NCBI GenBank assembly: GCA_000231825.2
Contig: JH720365.1
Coordinates: 344,179 to 408,178, forward strand
Direction of reading: 5' to 3'
Length of the DNA: 64,000 nucleotides
Source of the DNA: Tetrahymena elliotti 4EA
Taxonomy: Eukaryota > Ciliophora > Oligohymenophorea > Hymenostomatida > Tetrahymenidae
Each line of letters starts with the position of its first letter. Within the stretch, counting starts at the first letter, position 1. Positions 25,501 through 39,440 of this stretch are shown piece after piece. The translations under genes were made by a program, and so were the position numbers. The notes beneath the pieces are model-generated. The model saw only the letters and a list, made by a program, of their open reading frames with translations. It was not told the DNA's origin and made no database searches.

Positions 25501-28500
25501 ACCATACAAAGCTTTGCAAATCTGAGTAATAGATGATACTAGGGGTAACCTTATTTAAAGCTACATAGTAATGGAGGTATCTTACAAATCTAAAGTTTAA
25601 TCTCTATCCTATGAATGGACTATAATTCCATTTATGTAAACTATTTTAGTTTGCAAAAAATAATTTATTTATTCTTCTGCTGTAGAAAATACCAGGAAAA
25701 TAGTTTGCTGTTTAAGAACCCGTGTCTGCCTCAAGAACATTTACTACATAGTCTTACTAGCTCTGTAAATTGAAATCCATCCTATAGATCTAGCCATATA
25801 AATTATACACTACATAAATATCTTCTTCTTAAAAGTATAAAATATCTTGAAGAGGGTAATTTCCTAACTATATTGACTATAATTAAAGTTAAGAACCCAT
25901 ATCATAAACTGATAGATAGTTGCTATATCCTTACTAATTTGAAAGAATTAAAAGCAAGTTTTTAGATGCATAATATGATACTTTTTAGATCTACATAACT
26001 GTTGAAAATGATGTTAAATCCACATAAGCACTAGAAACGCAATAAATAGATTTTGGACAAACTATAATATAGCCTGTATTATAACTAATAATATCTTACA
26101 CAAAGCATTTATAAATTATTCTTGATACTGTCAACCCATTTGTGTTAGAGATTATTCCAGACGTTAGACCAGTGTTTTATATGATAAGTAAACCAAATTT
26201 AGTAATTAAAGTAGCTCTATTCGCACTAGATTATTAACTTATGGTAATTGGCTATTTCTCTGAAGTTGGATCAAAAGTCAAGTAATAATAAGTGCCAATA
26301 CTATCATAGGCAAGACCTACATTTTAATAACATGTAATATTAACTATATAAGTAGTTGTACTTGCAGATAAAGGTAATGCAAAGCAATTAAAAGTAGTAG
26401 AGCTATATTTGCATAAGGTTACATTCATGTTCACATTATTGTAAGCAACTACGGTTTTTTCGAACATCGGAGAAGTAAAAGTTTAAAAAATATTCATATT
26501 TGAGACTTGAGTGAAAGATAAAGTATCTTTTGTGATATAGTTTAGAGCAGTTATTACCTTAGTTCCACTGATATAAAATACCATTGAAATGCTAGAATCC
26601 AATAGAAAATCAGTAGCAGTTTAGATAGTATTTTTGTACTCTAGGTTACGCATGTTATCTGAAACATAAATATATTATGATCTCAGTATTCCCATCATGT
26701 AAGAATTTACAATACACTGTTTTACCTTTTAAATTTAATTAGTATTCCCATCATCTAAAATATCATAATAGCGGTTGTTATAACTTATGCTCCATATTTG
26801 ATACTATGTAAATATTTTAAATAAAATTAAAATGTAATTTAATCGATTTTTTAAAAAATATATTTAAAGGAATAATTATTTACTTCTCCTATAAACTAAC
26901 CACTGGAATACACCTAATTGTTAAAAGTGAAGAAAAATCTCCTAAGAGCAGTGTCAACATAAGGATTAGGAAAAAGGTAGGCATATTACATCATGCTAGC
27001 AGCTTTTTCTATCAAACTTGTTGCAAAAGCATACTAATAAAAGTATAAATAAACTCCTGATGTGTAGAAGGTAAACACAGTTGAGCTATCAAAAATAAAT
27101 AAATTGCTGACCAATCTTGGAAGGACGTAGGTTTGCACACTTACTGAAGGAGTAGGAGTTATTGTCAAACTAAATACATAAAAATTTGTCTAAACTGAAA
27201 CAAGGTCTGTTCTACATGCAAATACAGCCTTATTATTTTCAAAATATCCAGATCCAATTAATTATGTGCAATTTCCAGATGGCAGTTATGCAATAGCTAG
27301 TTAGGTAAATGAAGGATAAGAAAAAAATAAAACAGTATTGGGAGTAGAATTAGCAAGTACTGTAAAGAAAGTTTAATCATTTCTTGTATTTAAAGCAAAA
27401 ATATTTCCTGCTAAATTAGATATGGTAATAGCTGTTGCCTAAAAATTAGTTTTTACATATGCATTACAATTTAGAACATAGCAAATGATAATGTGATCAA
27501 TCATTTCTTTAACAATAAAAACAGCACTAGTTGTAAAAATTGTATTAGAGAGGTTATTGTAAGTTTAAGTTGTTGGACTATATTGCCAGTATATCATTCT
27601 TCTTTTGCATAATGAAATAAAATCATCCTTTGTTGCTGGCGTGTTAATAAAAAAATATGGGTTTGGGCATTTTGATACACTTTCTGATAAGGTTGTAGAG
27701 GGAACTACAGTATTTAGCCTTTGCATGTTTGAAAGTTTATAAAGTTAAAAGCTGCTTACTGTACCTTATTAAGTGATTAATACATTTTGAGTCGCTTACA
27801 TTTAATTAAATGCAGTGAGGCCAAAATCTGACTTAAATCTTTTTTTGTTATTTATTAGATTAATATTTTAAAGTGAATTAATTGTGCTAATAATTATATT
27901 TGGTTAGTTTAAATCAGGTCTGATTTAAATTAAAGACAAACCCTCTGAAGATGTGAGAGGAGCCTACTAAAATTACTTAATAAAATAAATAGTTTTTAGA
28001 GTATTTGTATCCATTACTTAGATATTTCCTTCTGGATCTCTAGTTACTACTCTATTGTTAACTTCATCTAATAAAAGAAAGTTAACAACAGAAGAATTAA
28101 AACTTACGATGTTTGTTATCATTTTATCAGTAAACATAGCTTCGCTTGTTAGGTTTAACTTGAATTTAATATGGGTATTTACTTATTTTATAGTTGAGCT
28201 GACTGAATATCCAAACCCATAGCTCTTATCTGAACTACTAACATATTTATTTTAAGTTAAAGGGAATTCAATCCCTATCGCAACTAAATCTGCTAATGAT
28301 TTGTCAACTTAATAAAATTAAATTACCTTTGCAGTTAAGTTTGGTTTTTAGTAATAGGTACCAAATGAATATCCAACACCATTTGCAGTGCTTAATTTAG
28401 TGGTGTTTAAAAGATATGAAGTATTTGGATCAAAACCATAAACAGGAATTGCAGGCAAAACTCTATAAAAAAGTAATGCTTCATTATTAAGAATCATAAT

Positions 28501-29361
28501 ATTGTAAATACTAGTACTACCATTAGGTAATTAGTAATTGTAAGCATTATAGTAGATTTAGCTATAATCAATCATGCTAATCTATAATATCTCCAATTAA
28601 GTTCCCCCAAATGTGATAGATTTATTTGAATTGCAAATTACAACTTTAAAGCTTATATTAACTAATTAGTATAGGAGAGTTTAAGGTCCTTTTGAAAAGT
28701 CATCGATAACTGATAAATATCTATTTTTATCAATATAGAAGAATTTTTAAAGTCCTTCTACATATTAAACATATGAATTATCTAACACTTAAACTTTAGT
28801 GCTGAAAATTAAATCTGTTGATAGCACATTCCAAATTTCTATCTCTCCTTGAGTATTTGAGACAACGATATTTTAAGTTGTTGAATCATAAACACAATTT
28901 CCTATTGTAGCCATTTATGTAGTAATCTAAGCCATGTATTATAAACTGCTAGTATCGTATATATTTATTGTATTAGATACACTTGGGAATATGTATAATC
29001 CAAGGGTTGAATCAAAATATACTGGTTAGTTTACTAAGGGAGGTAATTAGTTACTTCCAAAGTATTTAGTACTACTGCAAATACTCACATCATCGCAGAC
29101 ATTCAAAACAGGATTAGGGGTTAAATCATCTTAGCAAGAAACAACACAACTTTTCTTTTAAGTTGAATAGAATTCATTTTAATTACACACGCTAGATGCA
29201 TCACAATATCCAAAGCTATTTACAAGAAAGGGAGAGTTACATGTGCTACAAAAAGGAGAATTAGTTACACAAGATTAGCAATTTGATGCCTAACATGATG
29301 AAGCATGAACTGGCTTTATACTGCTTAAAATATATTGCAACATCTCCAAGCAAAGTATCAT
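19527..29361 (-). CDS. Giant multidomain membrane protein: Cys-rich, beta-rich ectodomain, 7-8 TM block, Ser/Asn-rich tail
   Basis: Four exons, 29361-26884, 26803-24518, 24438-22107 and 22027-19527, with 79-80 nt introns; 3198 residues with TGA stop at 19529-19527. I checked the first three exons triplet by triplet and read the last through to its stop; all are open. The N-terminus is hydrophobic and ends VHA before a Cys-rich segment, which fits a cleaved signal peptide. Upstream in-frame ATGs at 29418 and 29433 are alternative starts. Residues ~20-110 are Cys-rich; the next ~2000 are Ser/Thr/Asn-rich and beta-rich, with stretches like beta-propeller blades and, near 2050-2150, parallel beta-helix strands (NNTAQIYGNN, GGAIKYL). 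An EGF-like Cys cluster (YCKLGLIGPLCETC) at ~2340-2365 precedes seven or eight hydrophobic segments at ~2388-2750. The cytoplasmic tail of ~450 residues is Ser/Asn/Gln-rich with acidic patches. This is a typical large ciliate surface protein architecture; ligand and function are unknown. Confidence 0.85.
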
Positions 29362-31676
29362 CTAAAAAACATGAATGATCTTAAATTTGATCGGAGAGTA
29401 AACCACTTAATTTTGCATTTTTGGAAATCTCATCACAATCTGCTTGCGCTTGAAATTATTTCGGTTCTTAATTTTTTAACAGATTGGTTGTTTAATTGAT
29501 TAAATGAATGCTTTTGCTTGATTATTTCTACTTAATATATTTGTTTGTAATCTAAATAATTTGATTGTTTGTTTTAATAAAAATAATAATAAAACTCTAT
29601 CTTCTCCTTTTTTTCTTTTTAATTATTTTCTAAAACAAAAAAGCTTTAAAAATAACATAAGCAGAACACTAATATTTGATTATTTTTTTTAATTTCAAGT
29701 CAAATATAATTTTTTTGCTTAATTATCACAAATAAGTCAAATCATTTAAGAATTCAATTGAAAGCTGGTTTAATTGACTTCTATAGTTGCAAAATCCAAT
29801 TTTCTCCTTAACTTCACAAATTAAAGATTAGAGTTATCATAAAAGAATAGCAAAATTAACTTTTTTAAAGATTATAAATGCTAGAAAACTTATTTATCAA
29901 TATTATTTTGAAGTATTAATTGGACTCAACAAATTATCTCTAATATCAATCATTTTTTGTATTTATTTTTCTTCGATTCCATAGAAATTTTTAAATTGTT
30001 TCAGTAACATAAATTTGAAAATGTAAATAAATTTTCTAAATATAAATTAATTGCTTGAATGAAAAAGATTTTTAAAAATCAGATATTTTTATTTACTCTG
30101 AACGAGAAGGTTAAAATTATTTTTAAACAGCAAACTAATTAAAATATATTATGGATGGATTAAATAATTTGCATTTAATGGTTTAAAAAATGCATTAAGG
30201 ATCTATTTAATAATTTTTTCATCAATTTACATGATTTCTTTTTGTTTTTCATACATTTTTTCGTAAAATATCAATCGTGAATTTTTAAAATTATCAATCT
30301 CAAATTTTAAGACATATAATTTGCATAAACGAAAAATTATTTGGATATTTGATATTTTCTAAAACAGCATTAAAAAAATAAAAAAGTAATATCTAAATAT
30401 GAGGACTAATTTTTTTTAAATGATCTTTTCTTATTAACTTTGATTACTCTTTTAATTTTATGTAGATCGCGAAAATTTTAAGAATCATTTCTTTTAAGAA
30501 AATTGTAACACTAAAATTGATCCTTTTTCAATTAATTAAATTCAAGCTGTGCTCAATAAAATGTAATTTAAGAAATTAAATCACAAAAGAAGTAACATCT
30601 CCAAAGATTTTGAATTATCAAAGGTTATCTTTAATTCGTATATGTAGGGCTTAATTATTTTAATAAAGTACTATTTTTTAAATTTAAAACTACTTTCAAA
30701 AATATTTTTGAAAAGAAATCAATTTAGATTTGTAATCGTATTTCTTAATACTAAATTTTATTTATTTAGCTACAAAAAGGATAAAAGATGTCTAAAAGAA
30801 TCATATTAACTTCAAAAAAAAAAGAAAGAAATTTTATTGAAAAATGTTCTTTGTAAAAATTTAAATAGAAATACATTAATGATGAGGCTAAAAAATATAC
30901 AAAAAATGACTCAATTTTGTTAATTTGATTTCAGTAAAAGTAAAGAGTTTCAAAGCTAGTGAATTTTATACCAGCACCTTGAGTTTCCAAATTAAATAAA
31001 AGCATAACAAAGAAAAAAAATTTAAATGTGATTTGATTTACAATTTGATGCTTATTTATAATAATGATTTTTATGAAATGAGTAGGGTTTACATTAAAAC
31101 TAAATACTGAAGAGATAAAAAGTTAATAAAAGATTATCTAAAATTTTGTTTGCTAGTGTAAAATCAAAATTAAATGTTATTTTTTTAAACAAAAAACATT
31201 TGCACCAAAATTATACAATATTTTATGGTTTTATAAAAATTATTCTTTTTTTTGCAAATTTAATTAAGAATTTACACAGTTATCCCTTTTAGTGGAAAAA
31301 AGTAGTTAATTTCTAGATATAGTTTGCTTTATTCTTTCTTTTATATTAATTATACTGTTTAGAATTTGTATAGCATTGCTATGATTATCTCTCCTCTTAA
31401 TTTTTTTATCTGATTTTTGTTAGCTAAAAACATCAATCAACTGCTTTTTCATAGTAAACTCAAATAATATAAAGTACTAAATGTCTTCAGTCAGAGTTTA
31501 ATCAGTCCCTCGATAAGAATTTTTGAAAATATAACGTATATAATTTTGATTTTAAAAAACAAACTAACTTTTTAAAGAGTATTTTCGGTTCATTCATACA
31601 ATTTTAGTCAAATATTTCATAAAAAAAATATTAATTATTTATTACCATTTCCTTAAATTTTTTAAAATTAGCTTAA
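29362..31676. other. AT-rich spacer between divergent genes
   Basis: About 2.3 kb containing the promoters of the giant membrane protein gene (minus) and the coiled-coil gene (plus). The first ~75 nt may be coding if the upstream ATGs at 29418 or 29433 are used. Otherwise no gene, RNA or repeat is supported. Confidence 0.5.
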
Positions 31677-32911
31677 ATGCTTCAAAAAGATTTCTACCTA
31701 GGTATACTTGATTTGGAAGAGAGGGTTAGTAATGTCAAGACTGTAACACTTGAACGCATTAACCAACTTATTGATAAATACGCTGCTTGCGTAGAATACT
31801 TTGATTCTATTTCTAACCCAATCAAAATTTACTTTTTAGAAAAGATTTAAATAACATTAGCCAACACTAAATACCTCAACATATTGATTAACAGTACAGA
31901 ACATAATATTAGCTAATGCACTTTTCAGTTATAAAATACTAATAAATCTATAGGTTATAAAAATCAAACCTCTCTTCAAAAAATAAAGTAAGATATAGAA
32001 AATACTTCATAACTTTACAGCTAAGTTAAAGAGACTTATAATTAAATAAACGAACAATCAGAAACTAAAAAGGGAATTTCTTAAGAAGCATAGAATTAGC
32101 TAATTATATAAGGATTAACGGAAGAGATCTTTTGTGACCAAATTGATACTTAAGCTACTGAAAGAACAGAATATCAAGATAATTTAATTGGTACATAAAC
32201 CATCATTGATGATACGAGTAATTAAGGATTTACTTAATTACTCAAAAATGAAATAAATACTAATTAGAATAATACCCAACGATAATATTTCCACCACAAG
32301 AATTAATTTTCAGGAGATTTCTCTGAATTTGCATCTTACAACAATAGTATGGTGTTGGTGGACTCAAAGACTTAAAGCATAATAAACCACTTGAGTGAAG
32401 ATATATTTTCTCCTGTAAGCAAATCCTATTTAAAGAACTTGCATTTTATTAAGCTAATCTAATAATAGTGCACAAATTAAATTATTAATGTGTAATCAAT
32501 CTAAAGAATATTTTATTTAATAAAAGAAAAATGTAGAAGAAGTATATGACGATTAAAAGAAAAAAATAGAAAGAGCAAAGAGAGTTGATTTATACATGAA
32601 AGTTCATGCTCACTAAACGAAATAAGCAGACGAAGCTGAAAGCATTAATCACATTATCTAAAATTATGAATAATCATTTAAATAGAATGACGATCTTGTT
32701 AGAAATGATATTTAGAATCAACTTGATTAGATTAATCAAAAGCTAACTAAGAAAAAAAGTAAATAATTTTTACAAATACTATTCAATATAAATATGAATA
32801 TCATTTATTTTATAATAATCCTCCACAGATAAAAACCAAATAATTATTGAAATATCTAAAAATGGAAATGACTGTAAATCACCTAATGAATCTCAATTTT
32901 CTTCAGAATGA
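31677..32911 (+). CDS. Hypothetical coiled-coil protein
   Basis: Begins MLQKDFYLGILDLEE and ends ...NESQFSSE then TGA. The last exons are 32527-32758 and 32829-32911. The first exon starts at 31677 and ends either at 32414 (canonical GTAAGC donor, 112-nt intron, 350 residues) or at 32489 (weaker GTGTAA donor, 37-nt intron, 375 residues); both keep the frame. I prefer the first because 37 nt would be unusually short here. The N-terminal ~85 residues look helical and globular. The middle is Gln/Asn/Thr-rich. Residues from the second exon on form a charged amphipathic helix (VEEVYDDQKKKIERAKRVDL...), consistent with a coiled coil. I do not recognise the family; the length and two-part helical layout resemble many adaptor or cytoskeletal proteins, but that is not evidence of function. 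Confidence 0.7.
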
Positions 32912-33628
32912 AGATTATTATTGAGAATGTAATAACTTAATGTTTATTAAGTATTCAAGTAAGTATAATTCTTCTTCATTACAAATTCTTATGATACTGA
33001 AAGCTTGAATCAAGTTAATGAACTAATAAATTATTTGACACTTGAAGCAATTAAAAGGATCAGCTTTATTCTATTAATGTTTATCATAAATAAAATTTTT
33101 CCATATATTAATTTACCAAAGAATATCATTAGTAAGCAAAATGAATACAAATAACAAATCTTAAAAATTAAACAACATTTTACTAAATAAATTCTAAAAA
33201 AAATCACCCATACCCTAACATATTAACATAATAATTTTTTAAAAATTTTAAAATAAAGAAAGACTTACTATCAACTAACAATGTAATAAAAATAAGAAAA
33301 TTTAATATTTGTATATTTTCTGTAATTTATGAATTAAATTTACATATTTTGTCAATAAAAAACCTCTATAATTTAAATAATTTAAAAGAAAAGAAGAATA
33401 AATAAGGAAAAACCATAAATAATTTTAGAATTGTTTTGATGGATGATTATTTAGATTTAATTAAATTTATAAAAAAACATATAAAAAATATTTATTATTC
33501 TTATTAGTTTTTATTTATGTGGATTTTTATAAAATTTAGATGTAAATAAGCTCACTCATTATCCTATTTACTTTTTATCTATCTGAAAATCAATTGTTTA
33601 TTTATTTTTTAGATCATTAATCATTTGT
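32912..33628. other. Convergent 3' spacer
   Basis: About 0.7 kb of AT-rich sequence between the 3' ends of the coiled-coil gene and the CDPK gene. Nothing recognisable in it. Confidence 0.5.
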
Positions 33629-35702
<2,074 letters not shown>

Positions 35703-36610
35703 TTTTCTTAATAATTATACTATTTTTTTGATAATCTAGTTAATTGATTAATTGTTTTACTAATTTTAAGATTATTTTTAAATAAATAAAATTTTTCTTC
35801 GTATTTAATAATCTAAAATGCACCAGTTTGCTTTAAATATAAAGGAATACGACAAAATCTTTTATTCATTTTTTAATGTAATTATAAAAATAAAAAGAAC
35901 GATGTTAGATAAGATCCTTTAATTCTTAATAAATTATCACTCACCTATCTAAAAAATTATTTAACTATTCATATATGCATCATATAAATCTATATTTATC
36001 AGAATTTTTTTATCTTTCATTCACGCTTATTTAACTAATTGAAGTTAATACTGTTTAGTATACTTAATTATTTTTCATGCTCCTAATCATCAATCTATTT
36101 TATTTTATAAAACTAAAACTAGTTATTTTAAATAATTACCAGAATTTTGATAAACTTCAAAATCATTATTATAATACTAGAAAAAAATCTAAAAACACCA
36201 ATTTTACTATAAAATAAAACATCATATGCTTTTTATTTTTTTCAAAAAAAAATATAATAAATAAATTTCAAAAAAATTTCACAAATATATTTAAATATTA
36301 AAATAAGGTATCAAAAATAATAATAAGTGAAAGCAAGAATTTTTCATTTAAGTAAGAATAGTTCTTTTATTTAGTCCAAATTAAATATCTATTTTCTTTT
36401 TAACCTTCAATTAAATTTCCAATAAAACATAAAACCTCTTCAAACACATTAATATACATACCTACCTATTTATAAAAAAATGATTACTTCTCTAATAAAT
36501 TATATATTCATTTTCTTGTTATTATCTAAAGTTGATTAAAACATGAGATCTACATACAAATTTGTTTTATTATTTAAGTTTATTTGAAGTATTGTATTCA
36601 GGTTCGTTTT

Positions 36611-36692
36611 GTTTAATACACAGTAAAAACTCCTGATTTTTTTAATTAAAAAGTATTGTTTGTTTAATACTCAGTAAAAACTTCTGATTTTT
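36611..36692. repeat. Two-copy ~31-bp direct repeat, 51-bp period
   Basis: GTTTAATACACAGTAAAAAC at 36611 recurs at 36662 as GTTTAATACTCAGTAAAAAC, and the match continues through CTCCTGATTTTT versus TTCTGATTTTT-type sequence. Only two or three mismatches separate the copies. It is intergenic, upstream of both neighbours. Confidence 0.7.
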
Positions 36693-37047
36693 CTGATTTT
36701 TTATAATCATTTCATAAATATATCTTTTTTATATATTAATTAAACTAATTAATACTCAAAAGTTAATCAAAGATTATATCAAAATATTTACTTTTCTAAA
36801 AAAAATTACCTCAAATAAAGCTAACTACTTTATTTTGTGTTTGTTTTCAATTTTTCGTTGAAAAATATTTTAAATTAAAAAATATCAGTAATTTATATGA
36901 TAATCTCTTAAATAAATATAATTAAAATCAATAACTATTTGATTAAAAAAGATAAAAATTGAAATTACAGTATTTAAGAGAACATGATTGATTTAAATAA
37001 ATTTTAATGTCTTAGATTTTTTTATTTAATCATAAATAATTAAAAAC

Positions 37048-37083
37048 AAAAAAATTAACCATGATCATGATCGGTTTCGAACC
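37048..37083 (-). promoter_or_regulatory. Orphan B-box-like Pol III element with T-run
   Basis: On the minus strand GGTTCGAAACC (37083-37073) matches the B-box consensus GGTTCGANNCC. It is followed by a CATGATCATG palindrome (37069-37060) and a run of seven T (37054-37048), as at a Pol III terminator. I could not fold a full tRNA: no A box or matching acceptor 5' strand lies upstream. It may be a tRNA 3' fragment, part of an unknown Pol III gene, or chance. Confidence 0.35.
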
Positions 37084-37784
37084 AAGCACTCAAATAAAAA
37101 AATAAATGTTTCATCAAAAATTTCATTTTTTAAGTTAAGGATTTTTTAAACAATTTTTCCCTATTCTTTAATAAGAATGTTTATGGTAGTATAAAATGAA
37201 TTAAAAAACTATAATAAATAAAATGGAGATGAAGTTATTTTATGATTTAGTAAGCAAGAAAAACTTATCTTGTTAAAAATAAATTATTTTGAGTAAACAA
37301 AATTTAATATCACTGTAAGTAAATTCCTAAAGTAATATTAGACAAACACAATAATAAAACAATATTATGATAAAATTAATCTGACATTTTTTATTAAAAA
37401 TAAATAAGAGAAACAAAGTAGAGTTTCAATTATTTAATGAAAATTAACTATAATATATTTCTACTTGAAATCCTTCTACATTACATGTTTAAATGATATT
37501 CTTCTAAACTAACTTCTAGTATTATTTTAAATAAAATAATAAATATGTTTAATATCACTAAAACCATAAGCTTAAAATAATATATTTTTCTTTAGTTTTG
37601 ATTAAAATCATCTAATTCTTTTTTATGATTGATTTTAACAAATGAAATTTCTTGAATGTAATTCGATACTTTTTTTGATTACCTTTAATTTTTTTTGGTG
37701 AAAAATTGATAAGAAATCACAAAATTTAAAATTAAAATTCTTGTAAAATTTGATAAGATTATAAAACATATTTAGTTATAGGAA

Positions 37785-38726
37785 ATGGATTAAGAAGATA
37801 AAGAAGTTAAGTTTAGTAAAAAGATATTAGTTATAGGTGATGCAGGTGTTGGCAAATCAGCAATCATACAAAAATATGTGAACAATTTTTATCCAGAAAT
37901 GTATAAGTAATCTCTTGGATGCAATTTTTTTAGCAAAGTAAATGATTGATTTATTTAATGTATAAATAAAATATTAATTTTTAAAGCAAATAGACCTTTC
38001 AAAGACAGCTTCAGTAACTCTGAGCATTTGGGATTGCAGCAGTATATTTCTTAGAAGTTTTGACATATATAAAAACTATTTTATTTAGGTGAAAGTTTAA
38101 AATCTAAAATGCTTAGCACATACATATATGGTTCAGATGCAGTAAATTTTATCTAATCCTAATTTTAGCTAAAAAATGAATAATATTTCTTAAAAATTAA
38201 AAATTAGGTTCTATTTGTTTATGACATAACTAATAAAAGTAGTTTTGACTCTATTCGCAATCTTTAAAAACTTGTTTAATCTGTCTTGATTGAGAATCGT
38301 GAAGTAGAATATTGTGTTTTAGGAAATAAAAACGATTTATTCAACTAAATAGCTGTTGAAGAAGATTAAGCTAAAGAAGTAAAAAAAATTTAATCAAATA
38401 CTAAGTTTAAATTAAAAAAAATAATTAAAATAAAATATTTTAGATGTGTAAAATACTAAATCTCCCTTATTATTCAGTTTCTGCTAAAATGGGATCAAAC
38501 CTTAATGAATGCTTTAAATCTATAGCTTACAAAGTATGCAAATTACCTTATCCCTCAGAAGAAAAAGTATTTAATTTAAAAAACTTAAATAAAATATAAA
38601 ATTTTACACATTTACTTTATCTAGAAAAGTGAAAAAAGTTTAGAAGGATCTATTCCAGATTTAAGAGGAGAAGTAAAACCAAATAGTGGAGAAAACAAAA
38701 CATCTAGTGGATGCAACATATTTTGA
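37785..38726 (+). CDS. Atypical Rab/Ras-like small GTPase with CaaX tail
   Basis: Six exons: 37785-37937, 37987-38041, 38089-38141, 38208-38378, 38444-38566, 38625-38726; 218 residues. G1 P-loop GDAGVGKS (18-25) is intact. The switch I region has Ser43 where Rabs have Thr (YKQSLGCNF for YxxTIGVDF). G3, normally WDTAGQE, reads WDCSSES (66-72), so the DxxG glycine and the catalytic Gln are both missing. G4 NKND (127-130) and G5 SAK (157-159) are intact, and the core (YIYGSDAVLFVYDIT) is clearly Rab-like. The C-terminus is ...SGCNIF, a CaaX-type prenylation box rather than the usual Rab double Cys. It probably binds GTP but hydrolyses it poorly, or relies on another residue. The G3 region spans a splice junction (phase 1), but other splice choices tried break the frame. 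Ras-like rather than Rab assignment remains possible. Confidence 0.9.
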
Positions 38727-39440
38727 AAAATAATAATTTATATTGTATTTATATAGCATATTAGTTAGAAAGCAAATATTAAAATATGTAATTATCATTT
38801 TAATATTAGAAATATTAATAATTTTTAATGAGATTTCTGAAAAAAATGAGAGAAAAAAACATACAAATATTAACTATCTAAATCAATCAAAATGTTATTT
38901 AATAAATTTACAACGTACAATAACATTAATTAAGAATATTTTTTTAATATTAAATATTATTTGTATTCTTAGAATTAAAAATATTAATATATCTTAAAAT
39001 AATTTACCAAGTAAATAACATTAAATTTAATTAATTATTTTAAATTTAAATTATGTTGGATTTTAGATTTTTAAAATTATTTCAAAAATCTTTATCTACT
39101 TTTCTTTTTTCAAGAATGCTGAGCTTAGTTAACATTTATGATTTTTATAATTATTTTGCTAATTTTTAGATATTAATTTTTAAAATTCTAAACAAAATTT
39201 AAATTTTATTATTTCTAAAAATATGTTAAAAAAACTAAAACACAGCTTGTTGATTAATAATTGATACAAATGCTTTTTAAATTTAATTAAATAGTACCTT
39301 AATAGGAAGAGCTAACTTATATAGATTTTTATTTTTTAAATATAAAGCTGTAATATAAATATATTATTTGTAAGTAATAAATAAAATAAAGAATTTTTGA
39401 AACAGTTTATTTTCTTTTGAAAAATATGATAAACTTACAA
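38727..39440. other. Convergent 3' spacer
   Basis: About 0.7 kb between the GTPase and the Gln-rich gene. An 84-codon frame at 38743-38997 is Ile/Asn/Leu-rich AT noise in the GTPase 3' flank. Nothing else is seen. Confidence 0.5.

Larger units (their letters stand above)
35703..37784. other. AT-rich spacer with a direct repeat and a B-box-like site
   Basis: About 2.1 kb between the divergent CDPK and GTPase genes. No protein gene is seen. It contains two copies of a ~31-bp direct repeat (36611-36692) and an isolated Pol III B-box-like sequence at 37073-37083, both listed separately. Confidence 0.55.

Noticed and set aside
37020..37100. Possible tRNA gene around the B box
   Set aside because: No A box, anticodon arm or acceptor partner can be found in the ~80 nt upstream on the minus strand; kept only as a B-box-like element.
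38041..38089. Alternative splicing to restore a normal G3 motif in the GTPase
   Set aside because: Reading through the intron or using the CTTAG acceptor loses the frame of the clear Rab core downstream.
38743..38997. 84-codon frame after the GTPase gene
   Set aside because: Pure AT-biased Ile/Asn/Leu sequence in the 3' flank of the GTPase; nothing to support translation.
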